This document shows positions 27,139 to 36,564 of a stretch of 64,000 nt of DNA, piece by piece. Origin of the DNA: Rodentibacter sp901420285 (GTDB lineage Bacteria; Pseudomonadota; Gammaproteobacteria; Enterobacterales; Pasteurellaceae); contig NZ_CP162010.1 in assembly GCF_041734645.1 (NCBI RefSeq), forward strand, positions 1,858,255 to 1,922,254, written 5' to 3'. Under the pieces are notes generated by a model. That model ran no database searches. It saw nothing but the letters and a program-made list of their open reading frames with translations, and was not told the origin of the DNA. The translations under genes were made by a program, and so were the position numbers. Position 1 is the stretch's first letter. Each line of letters starts with the position of its first letter.

Positions 27139-27941
27139 ATTTCACTCCTTGTGATCTCAAGGGGACAAATGCCGATTTGCGGCGAATTCAGCGCACATTT
27201 TAACGCCTCGACTTGCCGACAAATTTTATCGGTCACCTCCTCGGCTTGCGCCATTTCTCGTGCCGTTACACCTTCCACGGGTTGCTGAAACAGCACCGCA
27301 TTCAACAAGCGCTCGGCATGCATTCCGGCACGGCAATAATGCAACACGCCCGGTTCACCGAACAACGTAGCGACTTTGGCGATTTTTGTTGTGGCGATGC
27401 CGAGTGCGCCGTCTTCACCGCCAAGTTGGCGAAATAAGTCGTTTTGCGGAAAACCGCCACAGGCCAACAAAAAGGCGCGGCGAAATACCGTATTGCCGCC
27501 ACAAGTCATACGCATATGTTGCCAAGCGAACTCAAAATTTGGCTGTTCGGCATAACACGCCGGCAAATCGATCGGCTTTAAAGCAAGGCGAACCAATGCG
27601 GTATCAGGTTGGAAATAAAAGGTGGCTGCCGCCGTTTCCAACGCTCCGGTTTCGTAAGCGTCGTCCGCATCTAAAAACGCGATGAATTCGTTGTCGGATT
27701 GCAAGGCACCCCAATTGCGCGCTTTTGCCACGCCACCGTTGTGCGGCATTGCTTCAACGAAGATTTGTTCGGGATAACGCGCCGCCCACTGTTTGGCCAA
27801 CGCCAGCGTGTTGTCCGTAGACGCATCGTCAATCAGCCAAAGTTTGCCTAAACAAACTTGTCCGATCACTGATTGTACCGCGCGCGATAAGGTGCGCTCA
27901 GCGTTATAACAAGGAATAATCACATCGATTTTAGCGAACAT
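27135..27941 (-). CDS. Family-2 glycosyltransferase
   Basis: A 268-residue GT-A fold enzyme with IDVIIPCYNAERTL at the start, the nucleotide-sugar region IDDASTDNT and the metal-binding DADDAYE motif near residue 95. The product is unknown; lipooligosaccharide or another surface glycan is likely. It is inserted between rsmB (8-nt gap) and trkA (4-nt overlap), a position where E. coli and, as I recall, H. influenzae have no extra gene. Confidence 0.85.
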   Translation of the reverse strand: MFAKIDVIIPCYNAERTLSRAVQSVIGQVCLGKLWLIDDASTDNTLALAKQWAARYPEQIFVEAMPHNGGVAKARNWGALQSDNEFIAFLDADDAYETGALETAAATFYFQPDTALVRLALKPIDLPACYAEQPNFEFAWQHMRMTCGGNTVFRRAFLLACGGFPQNDLFRQLGGEDGALGIATTKIAKVATLFGEPGVLHYCRAGMHAERLLNAVLFQQPVEGVTAREMAQAEEVTDKICRQVEALKCALNSPQIGICPLEITRSEI

Positions 27942-27949
27942 TTCGCCCC

Positions 27950-29317
27950 CTAGGCACGTTTACGCAGTTTGGCGTAATAAAAGCCGTCGCCGCCATTTTC
28001 TGTTGGAATAAACTGGAAACCTACCGCACTTTTCTCATCGGTAAACGGCAAAGGCAGTAATTCGGCATCCGCCTGTTGGTTCAAAAAGGTTTGAATTTGC
28101 TCGCGGTTTTCTTCCGGCAACACGGAACAGGTAGCGTACAGCAAAATGCCGTTTGGTTTGAGTTTCGCCCACAGCGCGTGAAGAATTTTGTTCTGTAATT
28201 CCGCCAACTGCGCGATATCCGTTGCTTGACGCAGCCATTTGATATCCGGATGGCGGCGAATCACGCCTGTCGCCGAACAAGGCGCATCAAGCAAAATGCG
28301 GTCAAACAGCAGCGTACGTTGGTCGATTTGCGCCAACCATTCGTCGGGACGACTCGCATCGCCGCAAATGACCATTGCCCGTTGATGCAAACGCGCAAGA
28401 TTTTCCTCCACCCGTTTTAAGCGATGCGCTTCCACGTCCAGTGCGATCACCTTGGCTTGCGGCGCCAATTCTAAAATATGGGTGGTTTTGCCGCCCGGCG
28501 CGGCACAAGCATCTAAAATCCATTCGTCATTTTTAGCTTCGAGCAACGTCGCCGCCCATTGCGCGCTTAAATCTTGCACCGTTACCGCACCCTCGGCGAA
28601 GAGGGGTAATTTCAGCACCGCATTGGGCGCGCTTAAACAAAGGGCATTCGGATGAGCGGCCGTATTAGCTTCAATACCTTGTTCCGCAAGTAATGCGCGA
28701 TAGGTTTCCGGGGTGTATTTTTGTTCGTTAACGCGCAACCACATGGGCGGCTTTTGATTGTTCGCCTCAATAATTGCACGCCAATTCGGATAGTTTTTTT
28801 TCAATTTATCGACAAACCATTCAGGATGCAGCGTTTGCCAATTCTTATCCACCACCGCCAAAATATCACGTTGTTCGCGTAAAAATCGACGCAATACGGC
28901 ATTCACCAAACCGCGCCAACACTCGGTTTTTAAAGATTTAGCGGCGTTCACCGTTTCGTCCACCGCAGCATGGGTCGGCACGCGCAGATAAACTAATTGA
29001 TACAAACCGACCAACAATAAGCAATGCACGATGCGTGCTTTGCCCTTGAGCGGTTTATCCACCAAATGCTTGATGATTTGTTCCAAGCGCGGCAACACGC
29101 GACACACACCGAAACAAATTTCTTGCAGCAACGGCAAATCTTGCGCTTTTACGGTTTGTTGAAGTGGCGGAATGAGTGCAGAAAGGGATTGGCCTTCGTC
29201 TAACACTTGCAAAACGACTTGGGCGGCGATAGCACGGGTTGAGGGTGCGGCGGTTTGAGTTGCTGTTTTTGCCGATATTGTTGAATGAGGCTTTTTAACT
29301 AAATGGGATTTTTTCAT
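27950..29317 (-). CDS. rsmB: 16S rRNA m5C967 methyltransferase RsmB
   Basis: A 455-residue enzyme with an N-terminal NusB-like domain (residues ~25-160) and a C-terminal SAM methyltransferase domain. Visible are the SAM site DACAAPGGKTTHILELAP, and the two cysteine motifs LDAPCSATGVIRRHPD and YATCSVLPEEN for catalysis and product release. About 30 extra N-terminal residues rich in Lys/Thr/Ala precede the usual start. It follows fmt with a 12-nt gap. Confidence 0.96.
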   Translation of the reverse strand: MKKSHLVKKPHSTISAKTATQTAAPSTRAIAAQVVLQVLDEGQSLSALIPPLQQTVKAQDLPLLQEICFGVCRVLPRLEQIIKHLVDKPLKGKARIVHCLLLVGLYQLVYLRVPTHAAVDETVNAAKSLKTECWRGLVNAVLRRFLREQRDILAVVDKNWQTLHPEWFVDKLKKNYPNWRAIIEANNQKPPMWLRVNEQKYTPETYRALLAEQGIEANTAAHPNALCLSAPNAVLKLPLFAEGAVTVQDLSAQWAATLLEAKNDEWILDACAAPGGKTTHILELAPQAKVIALDVEAHRLKRVEENLARLHQRAMVICGDASRPDEWLAQIDQRTLLFDRILLDAPCSATGVIRRHPDIKWLRQATDIAQLAELQNKILHALWAKLKPNGILLYATCSVLPEENREQIQTFLNQQADAELLPLPFTDEKSAVGFQFIPTENGGDGFYYAKLRKRA

Positions 29318-29329
29318 TAGGCAAGCACC

Positions 29330-30289
29330 TTACCCTAAGGTTTTATTAAGCGGAAACCATGCTGCGCGGCCATTTAATAAATCTTGTGCCGACATCGGTT
29401 TTTTGCCGGCCGGCTGTAATTGCAAAAGATTTAACACGCCGTCGGCAGTGGCAATTTGAATACCGCTTTTATCGGCTCGTAAAATCGTGCCGGCGGGTTT
29501 CTCTTGATGCGGCAACACTTCCGCTTGATACACTTTCAAGGTTTGCGGATGACCTTCTTGGTCTGTTGCGGAAAAATACGCCATCGGCCAAGGATTAAAA
29601 GCGCGAATGTTGCGTTCAAGCTGCGCAGCGGGAAGCGCCCAGTCCAATTTCGCTTCTTCTTTGGAAAGTTTGTCGGCGTAGTTACTTTGCCCATCATCTT
29701 GTTTTTCGGCGCTAAATTTACCGTTTTCTAAGTGATCCAATACATCGATTAATGCCGGTGGCGCTAATTGCGCTAATTTATGGTAAAGGTCGCCGGAAGT
29801 TTCCGTCGGCAAAATCTCGCAATAAACCTTATGTAGCATATCGCCGGTATCTAAACCTTCGTCCATTTGCATAATGGTAATGCCGGTTTGTGCATCGCCC
29901 GCCCAAATAGCGCGCTGAATCGGTGCCGCACCGCGCCAACGCGGAAGAATTGAACCGTGCACGTTCAAACAGCCTAAACGCGGCGCATCCAGCACCGCTT
30001 TCGGTAAAATCAAACCGTACGCCACCACAACCATCACATCCGCATTAAGCGCGTTAAGTTCGGCCTGTGCGGCTTCTTGACGGAGGGATTTCGGCTGATA
30101 AAGCGGAATGTTATGTTGTTCTGCAAGCTGTTTCACCGGGCTTGCTTGCAATTTTTTGCCGCGGCCGGCGGGTTTATCGGGCTGCGTATAAACCGCAATC
30201 ACATTGTGTCGGGAATTGAGAAGCGCTTGCAAATGCTGTGCAGCAAAATCCGGCGTGCCGGCGAAGATAATATTGAGTGGTTTCATCAT
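29330..30289 (-). CDS. fmt: Methionyl-tRNA formyltransferase
   Basis: A 319-residue enzyme that formylates initiator Met-tRNA using 10-formyl-tetrahydrofolate. It shows FAGTPDFAAQHL at the start, the substrate loop PAGRGKKLQASPVKQ, and the active-site region NVHGSILPRWRGAAPIQRAI with the conserved Asn/His. Two adjacent ATG codons are possible starts, differing by one residue. It works with the deformylase encoded next upstream. Confidence 0.97.
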   Translation of the reverse strand: MMKPLNIIFAGTPDFAAQHLQALLNSRHNVIAVYTQPDKPAGRGKKLQASPVKQLAEQHNIPLYQPKSLRQEAAQAELNALNADVMVVVAYGLILPKAVLDAPRLGCLNVHGSILPRWRGAAPIQRAIWAGDAQTGITIMQMDEGLDTGDMLHKVYCEILPTETSGDLYHKLAQLAPPALIDVLDHLENGKFSAEKQDDGQSNYADKLSKEEAKLDWALPAAQLERNIRAFNPWPMAYFSATDQEGHPQTLKVYQAEVLPHQEKPAGTILRADKSGIQIATADGVLNLLQLQPAGKKPMSAQDLLNGRAAWFPLNKTLG

Positions 30290-30538
30290 ATTCTGCGTTA
30301 TGGTTCAGGTAAACGGTGCGCGATTTATCGTGTGTCGCGGGCAACTGACTTGCCGAGGAAGTGCGCCGGAGCACCGCATTGAAGTGGCTTTCGCCGCGGC
30401 TTCGTAATAAGGCGTGTTGCGACGAAGTCGCCGATCAGCACCGCATTGAAGTCGCGTTTTTCCGCTTTCGGCGTTTCCTTTGCTAAGCGGCAAGAGGAAA
30501 AGTTAAAAGTGCGGTCGAGACAACCGCACTTTCGTTAG
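30290..30538. other. fmt-def spacer with two dispersed repeats and a uptake-signal hairpin
   Basis: This 249-nt gap separates two genes that usually abut. It has exact repeat copies at 30371-30381 and 30438-30448 in the same orientation, each followed by AAGT. It also carries an inverted pair of exact Haemophilus uptake signals (AAGTGCGGT 30507-30515, ACCGCACTT 30523-30531), which forms a hairpin directly after the def stop. Confidence 0.85.
30505..30533. terminator. Uptake-signal hairpin downstream of def
   Basis: AAAGTGCGGT pairs with ACCGCACTTT across a short loop; paired uptake signals commonly serve as terminators in Pasteurellaceae. If it terminates, fmt needs its own promoter. Confidence 0.7.
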
Positions 30539-31051
30539 TTATTCGTTTTTCGCAAGCTGCTTTTTGTATTTCAGCAACTTTTCTTTAATTCGTTGACGTT
30601 TCAGCGGAGAAAGATAATCCACAAACAAAATACCGTTAAGATGATCGATTTCGTGTTGAATACAAATGGCCAGTAAGCCGTCCGCATCTAGGGTAAATTC
30701 TTTGCCGTTACGATCCAGCGCTTTTACCTTCACTTTTTCTTTACGCGGCACCAAGGCGCGAAAGCCGGGAATCGATAGGCACCCTTCTTCGATACCGGTT
30801 TCGCCTTCAGAGGCCAGAATTTCAGGGTTAATCAATACCAGCTGGTGTTGCTTGTCGCCTTCGATATCGATAGTGACAATACGTTGCAAAATATCCACTT
30901 GCGGCGCAGCCAAACCAATACCTTCTTGCTGATACATGGTGTCGAACATATCATCCACAATGTTACGGATTTCGTCATTCACGTCGGTGACGGGTTTGCA
31001 AACAACTTTCAAGTGTTCGTCGGGATAAATTAATACATTCAGTGCGGTCAT
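30539..31051 (-). CDS. def: Peptide deformylase
   Basis: A 170-residue metalloprotease removing the formyl group from nascent proteins. All three motifs are present: GIGLAAPQ (residues ~43-50), EGCLSIPG with the metal-binding Cys, and HEIDHLNG with two His and the catalytic Glu. Normal length. Confidence 0.98.
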   Translation of the reverse strand: MTALNVLIYPDEHLKVVCKPVTDVNDEIRNIVDDMFDTMYQQEGIGLAAPQVDILQRIVTIDIEGDKQHQLVLINPEILASEGETGIEEGCLSIPGFRALVPRKEKVKVKALDRNGKEFTLDADGLLAICIQHEIDHLNGILFVDYLSPLKRQRIKEKLLKYKKQLAKNE

Positions 31052-31125
31052 AATTTCTCTTGTTTTGTAACGCTAAATAGCGGCGGGATTGTAGCACAGG
31101 AAGCTTAAGCTGTCCTGAATTTGCA

Positions 31126-34100
31126 TTAACCGAACTCCAATTCCACAGCATTTTCGCCCAACATATTCACCAGTTCCGTAAGGATTTCGTCGGTCGGGTT
31201 AATTGACCATTGAACGCCGAGACGTAACAAAGCGCGACCTTTCGGACTTTGATAATAAACGTTAATAGGCAAGCTGCCACCGCTGGCCGGCGTGAGCGTT
31301 TCCTTTAATCGTTTAATAAATATCGGCGTAATTTGTTCGTCTGACAGGCTGATGGCCAGCGATTTGGCATAGCGCGAACGCGCGTCATCCAGCGTCATTA
31401 AGTCGCGCACGGTCATTTTTAGCCCACCCGCGAAATCATCGACGCTGACTTGGCCGGAAACAACCACCACGGTGTCTTTTTGCAATTTTTCTCCGAATTG
31501 TTCAAGCGCTTCGCCGAATAAGGTGATATCCAAGCGACCGGATCTATCGTCAAGTGTCGCAATGCCTAAACGGTTACCTTTTTTGGTGACGGCAATGCGC
31601 GAGGCGATCACAAGCCCCGATGCGGTGCTAATTTGGCCTCTGCGATTCGGTACTAATTCTTTTAAACGCGTAGGACTGTAATGGGAGAGCTCCTTCAAAT
31701 AACGGCTGATCGGATGACTGCTTAAATAAAGGCCTAAGGTTTCACGTTCGCCATCGAGGATTTGTTTTTCCGTATAAGGCGGCGTATTGGCATAGGCGTT
31801 TTCTACTTCTTCGTGAGTTTCGGTTAGCACGCCGAACATATCCGATTGACCCGACGCTTCATCTTTGGCGTGCTGATCGGAAGCTTTCAGCGCATCTTCC
31901 AAATTCTTAGTAAGCGCCGCGCGATGCGGTCCTAATTTGTCGAAGGCGCCGGACATAATGAGGCTTTCAAAAGTGCGGCGATTAATCTTTTTCAAATCCA
32001 CACGCGCACATAAATCAAATAAATCTTTGAAGAAACCGCCCTCGTTACGCGCGGTGATCAAGGCTTCAATCGGCCCTTCGCCCACACCTTTGATGGCGCC
32101 GATGCCGTACACGATTTCGCCATTTTCGTTCACGCTGAAATGATGCTTGCCGACGTTAATATCCGGCGGCGTAACTTTTAAGCCCATGCGTAAACATTCG
32201 TCGTACAAACCAACAATTTTGTCGGTGTTGTCCATTTCCGAGGTCATCACGGCAGCCATAAATTCTGCCGGGAAATGGGTTTTCAGCCATAACGTTTGGT
32301 AAGACACCAAAGCATAAGCGGCGGAGTGGGATTTATTAAAACCGTAGCCGGCGAATTTTTCCACCAAATCGAAAATCTTCATGGCAAGCTCGCCGTCCAC
32401 GCCGTTTTTAATCGCGCCTTCCTCGAACACGGAGCGTTGTTTCGCCATTTCTTCCGGTTTTTTCTTACCCATCGCGCGGCGCAATAAATCCGCCCCGCCA
32501 AGCGTGTAACCGGCTAACACCTGAGCGATTTGCATAACCTGTTCTTGATATAAAATAATGCCGTACGTGGGTTCTAAAATCGGCTTTAAACTTTCATGCT
32601 GATAATTCGCATCAGGATAAGAGACTTCTTCACGCCCATGTTTACGGTCGATAAAATTATCCACCATGCCCGATTGCAAAGGCCCCGGACGAAACAATGC
32701 CACCAACGCGATAATATCTTCGAAACAGTCCGGCTGCAGACGTTTAATCAGATCTTTCATGCCACGCGATTCCAATTGGAATACGGCGGTGGTTTCGGAG
32801 CGTTTCAATAAATCAAAGGATTCCGCATCATCTAATGGAATCGCCGCAATATCGATGGGTGGTTTGCCTTCGCTCGTCATACGGGCATTGATCATATCCA
32901 GCGCCCATTTGATGATGGTGAGCGTGCGCAATCCTAAGAAGTCGAACTTCACAAGGCCGGCGTATTCCACGTCGTTTTTATCGAAGTGAGTCACCGGATG
33001 CAAGCCCTCATTATCGCAATACAGTGGGGCGAAATCAGTAATCAAAGTCGGCGAAATTACTACGCCACCGGCATGTTTCCCGGCATTTCGAGTGACACCT
33101 TCCAATTTGCGCGCCATATCAATGAGCGCCTGCACTTCCTCATCACTGTCATAAGCGGCCTGTAGTTGCGGTTCCATTTCAAAAGCTTTCGCAAGGGTCA
33201 TACCCGGATCGGGCGGAACCAGTTTGGAAATACGATCCACGAAACCGTAAGGATGTCCTAACACACGCCCTACGTCACGGATAACCGCTTTCGCCGCCAT
33301 CGTACCAAAGGTGATGATTTGCGACACCGCACCGCGCCCGTAAGTTTCCGCTACGTGCTCGATCACGCGATCGCGCCCGTCCATACAAAAATCCACGTCG
33401 AAGTCAGGCATGGAAACCCGTTCCGGATTTAAGAAACGTTCGAACAGCAAGTCAAATTCTAGCGGATCGAGATCAGTGATTTTCAGCGCATAGGCCACCA
33501 ACGAACCCGCACCGGAGCCGCGTCCCGGCCCGACCGGAATGTCGTTATCTTTCGACCACTGAATAAATTCCATCACGATCAAGAAGTAGCCCGGGAAGCC
33601 CATTTGGTTAATAACGTCAAGTTCCACTTGCAAACGTTTATCGTATTCCGTGCGTTTTGCCGCCCGCTCCTTTTCATCTGGGAACAAAAAAGCCAAACGT
33701 TCTTCCAAGCCATCTTTGGCTTTTCGCACCAAGAAATCTTCCGTTGTTAAATCGCCTGTTGGAAATTGCGGTAAGAAATATTGCCCGAGGCGCAAAGTCA
33801 CGCTACAACGCTGCGCAATCAATAGCGTATTTTCCAATGCTGACGGAATATCCGCAAATAGCGCACACATTTCTTCTTCGCTACGAAAATATTGTTGCTC
33901 GCTATAATGTTTCGGACGTTTCGGATCATCTAAAGTATAGCCGTCATGAATCGCTACACGAATTTCGTGCGCCTCAAAATCATCAGATTTTAAAAACACC
34001 ACGTCATTGGTCGCCACTAACGGCAAGCCGGTTTCTTTCGCGAGTTTCAAGGCAGCTTTGATGTAACGTTCCTCATCTGTTCTACCGGTGCGCGACAACG

Positions 34101-34602
34101 CAAGATAAAAATGGTCGGGGAAAAATTCTTGATAAAATTTAACCGCGCTTTCCGTTTCGGCAAGATTCTCTTTGAGTAACTTTTTGCCTACATCGCCTTT
34201 GGTACCGCCGGATAAAATAATGACGCCCTCACGATGTTCAATCAACCAATCTTGGTCAATATAAGGTAAATCCACATAACCGCGTTGATAGGCTTTGGAA
34301 AGGAGTAAAGTAATATTTTTATAACCGGCGTTATTTTTTGCCAGCAATGTCAATTCGAACGGTTCATCGCCAAACATTGCGCTTTTCACCAGCACATCGG
34401 TGCCAATAATCGGTTTGATGCCGGAAGACAGGGCTTCGCCGTAGAACCGCACCACACCGCAAAAATTGGTAAAATCCGTCAGTGCCATCGCCACCATATT
34501 ATTTTCTGCACAGGCTTTTACCAAGGGTTTTACTTTGGCGATGCCGTCAATCATAGAAAAATCCGTATGCACTCGGAGATGAACGAAGCGGGGTTGTGTC
34601 AT
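31126..34602 (-). CDS. dnaE: DNA polymerase III alpha subunit
   Basis: The 1158-residue replicative polymerase. Visible are the N-terminal PHP domain (FVHLRVHTDFSMIDG), the polymerase palm with GRGSGAGSLVAYAL and the catalytic aspartates in PDFDVDFCMDGRDR near residue 400, the helix-hairpin-helix region, and a C-terminal OB fold (LVIASRIAVTKKGNRLGIATLDDRSGRLDITLFGE). AAGGA lies 8 nt before the ATG. Length equals that of E. coli DnaE within two residues. Confidence 0.99.
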   Translation of the reverse strand: MTQPRFVHLRVHTDFSMIDGIAKVKPLVKACAENNMVAMALTDFTNFCGVVRFYGEALSSGIKPIIGTDVLVKSAMFGDEPFELTLLAKNNAGYKNITLLLSKAYQRGYVDLPYIDQDWLIEHREGVIILSGGTKGDVGKKLLKENLAETESAVKFYQEFFPDHFYLALSRTGRTDEERYIKAALKLAKETGLPLVATNDVVFLKSDDFEAHEIRVAIHDGYTLDDPKRPKHYSEQQYFRSEEEMCALFADIPSALENTLLIAQRCSVTLRLGQYFLPQFPTGDLTTEDFLVRKAKDGLEERLAFLFPDEKERAAKRTEYDKRLQVELDVINQMGFPGYFLIVMEFIQWSKDNDIPVGPGRGSGAGSLVAYALKITDLDPLEFDLLFERFLNPERVSMPDFDVDFCMDGRDRVIEHVAETYGRGAVSQIITFGTMAAKAVIRDVGRVLGHPYGFVDRISKLVPPDPGMTLAKAFEMEPQLQAAYDSDEEVQALIDMARKLEGVTRNAGKHAGGVVISPTLITDFAPLYCDNEGLHPVTHFDKNDVEYAGLVKFDFLGLRTLTIIKWALDMINARMTSEGKPPIDIAAIPLDDAESFDLLKRSETTAVFQLESRGMKDLIKRLQPDCFEDIIALVALFRPGPLQSGMVDNFIDRKHGREEVSYPDANYQHESLKPILEPTYGIILYQEQVMQIAQVLAGYTLGGADLLRRAMGKKKPEEMAKQRSVFEEGAIKNGVDGELAMKIFDLVEKFAGYGFNKSHSAAYALVSYQTLWLKTHFPAEFMAAVMTSEMDNTDKIVGLYDECLRMGLKVTPPDINVGKHHFSVNENGEIVYGIGAIKGVGEGPIEALITARNEGGFFKDLFDLCARVDLKKINRRTFESLIMSGAFDKLGPHRAALTKNLEDALKASDQHAKDEASGQSDMFGVLTETHEEVENAYANTPPYTEKQILDGERETLGLYLSSHPISRYLKELSHYSPTRLKELVPNRRGQISTASGLVIASRIAVTKKGNRLGIATLDDRSGRLDITLFGEALEQFGEKLQKDTVVVVSGQVSVDDFAGGLKMTVRDLMTLDDARSRYAKSLAISLSDEQITPIFIKRLKETLTPASGGSLPINVYYQSPKGRALLRLGVQWSINPTDEILTELVNMLGENAVELEFG

Positions 34603-34821
34603 TTAAAATCCTTGCTATTAAAAGCCCAATACGATTGATCTTTGGAGGTATTTTTACAGCCGCGTATTATACGAGAATTTAACAGGCAAATCTTGCCTCT
34701 ATCCCCAAAACTATGGAACACACACGCCAAGAAATCGCCGTTTCTTGTATCTCCTCAAACAGCACTATAAAAAACGCTAAATTTTTTGCTATGATATGCA
34801 AGATTTTTTTGGGGCTCACCT
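34603..34821. other. dnaE / HAD hydrolase divergent promoter region
   Basis: A 219-nt AT-rich gap between divergent starts. A TATGATATG element at about 34789 could be the -10 for the plus-strand gene; nothing else is distinct. Confidence 0.4.
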
Positions 34822-35649
34822 ATGTCACATCAATTAAAACAACCCTTTCGTGCTGTTGTATCTGATCTGGACGGCACTTTATTAAACAGCAACCATGTAA
34901 TTGGCGATTTCACTATCGATACCTTAAACAGACTTGAACAACAAGGCATTGATATCGTCTTGGCAACCGGTCGCAACCATACGGACGTATCTTCTATCCT
35001 TGCTAAAATCGGAGCAGAACGCGCACTCATGATTACCTCAAACGGAGCAAGAGTGCGCGACTTAAAGGGCAATTTACTCTACAGCAACAGCTTGCCGGAA
35101 GAAATTGTGTTCAAGCTTTACCAAACACCGTTCGATACAACGAAAGTCTGTTTGAATACATACCAAGATGAAGGCTGGTTTATCAATAAAGACGTACCCG
35201 CATTAAGAAAATTTCACCAAGACTCCGGTTTTATGTACGAAGTGGTCGATTTCGCCCGACACCACGCCCGCAATGTGGAAAAAGTATTTTTTATTGGAAA
35301 AACGCCGGAAGATCTTATTGAAGTGGAAAATTATTTGCGCGAACACTTCGGCAACGAAACGACGATTGTCTATTCAGCGCTCGCTTGCTTAGAGGTTATG
35401 AATAAAAACGTCTCAAAAGGCGACGCCCTAAAACAAGTGCTGGCTCTACGCGATTACGATCTAAAAGATTGTATCGCATTTGGTGACGGCATGAATGACA
35501 TGGAAATGCTATCCTCCGTAGGCAAAGGTTGTATTATGGAAAACGCAGATACACGCTTAAAAGCGGCTTGCCCACAGCTGGAACAAATCGGAACAAATAA
35601 AAACGAATCCGTAGCAAAATATCTCCGCAGAACATTTGGAATGAAATAA
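34822..35649 (+). CDS. Cof-type HAD-superfamily phosphatase
   Basis: A 275-residue haloacid-dehalogenase phosphatase. Motif I is SDLDGTLLNS with the nucleophilic Asp, motif II is MITSNGAR, a C2B cap domain fills the middle, and motifs III/IV are KGDALKQ and FGDGMNDMEML. Members dephosphorylate sugar phosphates, pyridoxal phosphate or flavin nucleotides; the substrate here cannot be chosen. Its stop overlaps the crcB start by one base, so the two are co-translated. Confidence 0.92.
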   Translation: MSHQLKQPFRAVVSDLDGTLLNSNHVIGDFTIDTLNRLEQQGIDIVLATGRNHTDVSSILAKIGAERALMITSNGARVRDLKGNLLYSNSLPEEIVFKLYQTPFDTTKVCLNTYQDEGWFINKDVPALRKFHQDSGFMYEVVDFARHHARNVEKVFFIGKTPEDLIEVENYLREHFGNETTIVYSALACLEVMNKNVSKGDALKQVLALRDYDLKDCIAFGDGMNDMEMLSSVGKGCIMENADTRLKAACPQLEQIGTNKNESVAKYLRRTFGMK

Positions 35650-36032
35650 TGTGGCAAGCAATCTTGTGTGTTAGCGCGGGTGCGGTGCTCGGCGCATTAG
35701 GAAGATGGGGCTTAAGCCAATGGCTAAATCCTATTTTTTCTGCTTTTAACTTTGGTACGCTATTCGTTAATTTTGTCGGTTGTTTTCTTATCGGCCTGTT
35801 AATGGCCTTTTTCTGGCAATTTCCGCAGTTTAACGGCTTATGGAAATTATTCTTGAATACCGGCTTTCTCGGCGCATTTACCACTTTTTCTTCTTTTTCA
35901 TCGGAAACGATCGAATTGTTCATATCAGAAAAATGGCTAAACGGATTAGTCGTCATTTTGCTCCATGTGACGGGCGGCCTATTTAGCACCGCATTGGGCC
36001 TGGTATTGTACGGGCTTTTGGTTAAATCCTAA
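35649..36032 (+). CDS. crcB: Fluoride channel CrcB/Fluc
   Basis: A 127-residue four-helix membrane protein that exports fluoride as a dual-topology dimer. Signatures are GAVLGALGRWGLSQWL, GTLFVNFVGCFLIGLLM, and NTGFLGAFTTFSSFSSET with the fluoride-lining Phe/Thr residues. No fluoride riboswitch is recognisable upstream of the pair. The dispersed repeat is in frame at 35986-35996 (FSTALGL). Its stop abuts the stop of convergent recX with no gap. Confidence 0.96.
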   Translation: MWQAILCVSAGAVLGALGRWGLSQWLNPIFSAFNFGTLFVNFVGCFLIGLLMAFFWQFPQFNGLWKLFLNTGFLGAFTTFSSFSSETIELFISEKWLNGLVVILLHVTGGLFSTALGLVLYGLLVKS

Positions 36033-36491
36033 CTAAAAATCCTCATCTGGTGTAAAACCAATCAAATCGGCAAAGTCTTCACGATAAAATCCGTGAGAAA
36101 GCATATATTGCCAAATTTTTTGCCTGCTTTTGGGGGTTTGCTTTTCCCCGTAATAAGGAAATTTCTTTTTCAGCACGCGCAATGCAATCATCGACCAATC
36201 CACCATTGAGTCCTCCAATGCGGTCTCAATCACATCTTCCGGCACGCCTTTCAATTGACGAAGTTCTTGTTTAATGCGATTTACGCCATAACCACGTTGC
36301 GCTCTAGCATTAATATAATTCTCCGCAAAACGACGATCGCTCTGCCAGTGTTTTTGCTGACAATAACGAAGGACGTTTTCAATTTCTTGTTCCGAAAACA
36401 TTTTCTCTTGCATTTTATTGCGCAGTTCAAATTCACTATACTCACGACGAGCAAGCAAATTCACCACATAACTTAAAGCCATATCAGACAT
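36033..36491 (-). CDS. recX: RecA regulatory protein RecX
   Basis: A 152-residue three-helix-repeat protein that binds RecA filaments and limits their activity. It has the usual LLARREYSEFELRNKM first repeat and HWQSDRRFAENYINARAQRGYG. It is 73 nt downstream of recA on the same strand, and the gap contains a partial uptake-signal pair (AAGTGCGGC near 36509, GACCGCAC near 36535) able to form a weak terminator. Confidence 0.94.
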   Translation of the reverse strand: MSDMALSYVVNLLARREYSEFELRNKMQEKMFSEQEIENVLRYCQQKHWQSDRRFAENYINARAQRGYGVNRIKQELRQLKGVPEDVIETALEDSMVDWSMIALRVLKKKFPYYGEKQTPKSRQKIWQYMLSHGFYREDFADLIGFTPDEDF

Positions 36492-36564
36492 ATTTTTGTG
36501 CCATAAAAAAGTGCGGCCAAATTACATTCATTTTGACCGCACAGAAATAAAATAAGAATCAGAT

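Noticed and set aside
35400..35660. A fluoride riboswitch ahead of crcB
   Set aside because: crcB starts inside the stop of the preceding gene and no riboswitch-like sequence is seen upstream of the pair.
31969..36516. AAGTGCGGC sequences at about 31969 and 36509 as exact uptake signals
   Set aside because: The last base differs from AAGTGCGGT; they were counted only as variants.
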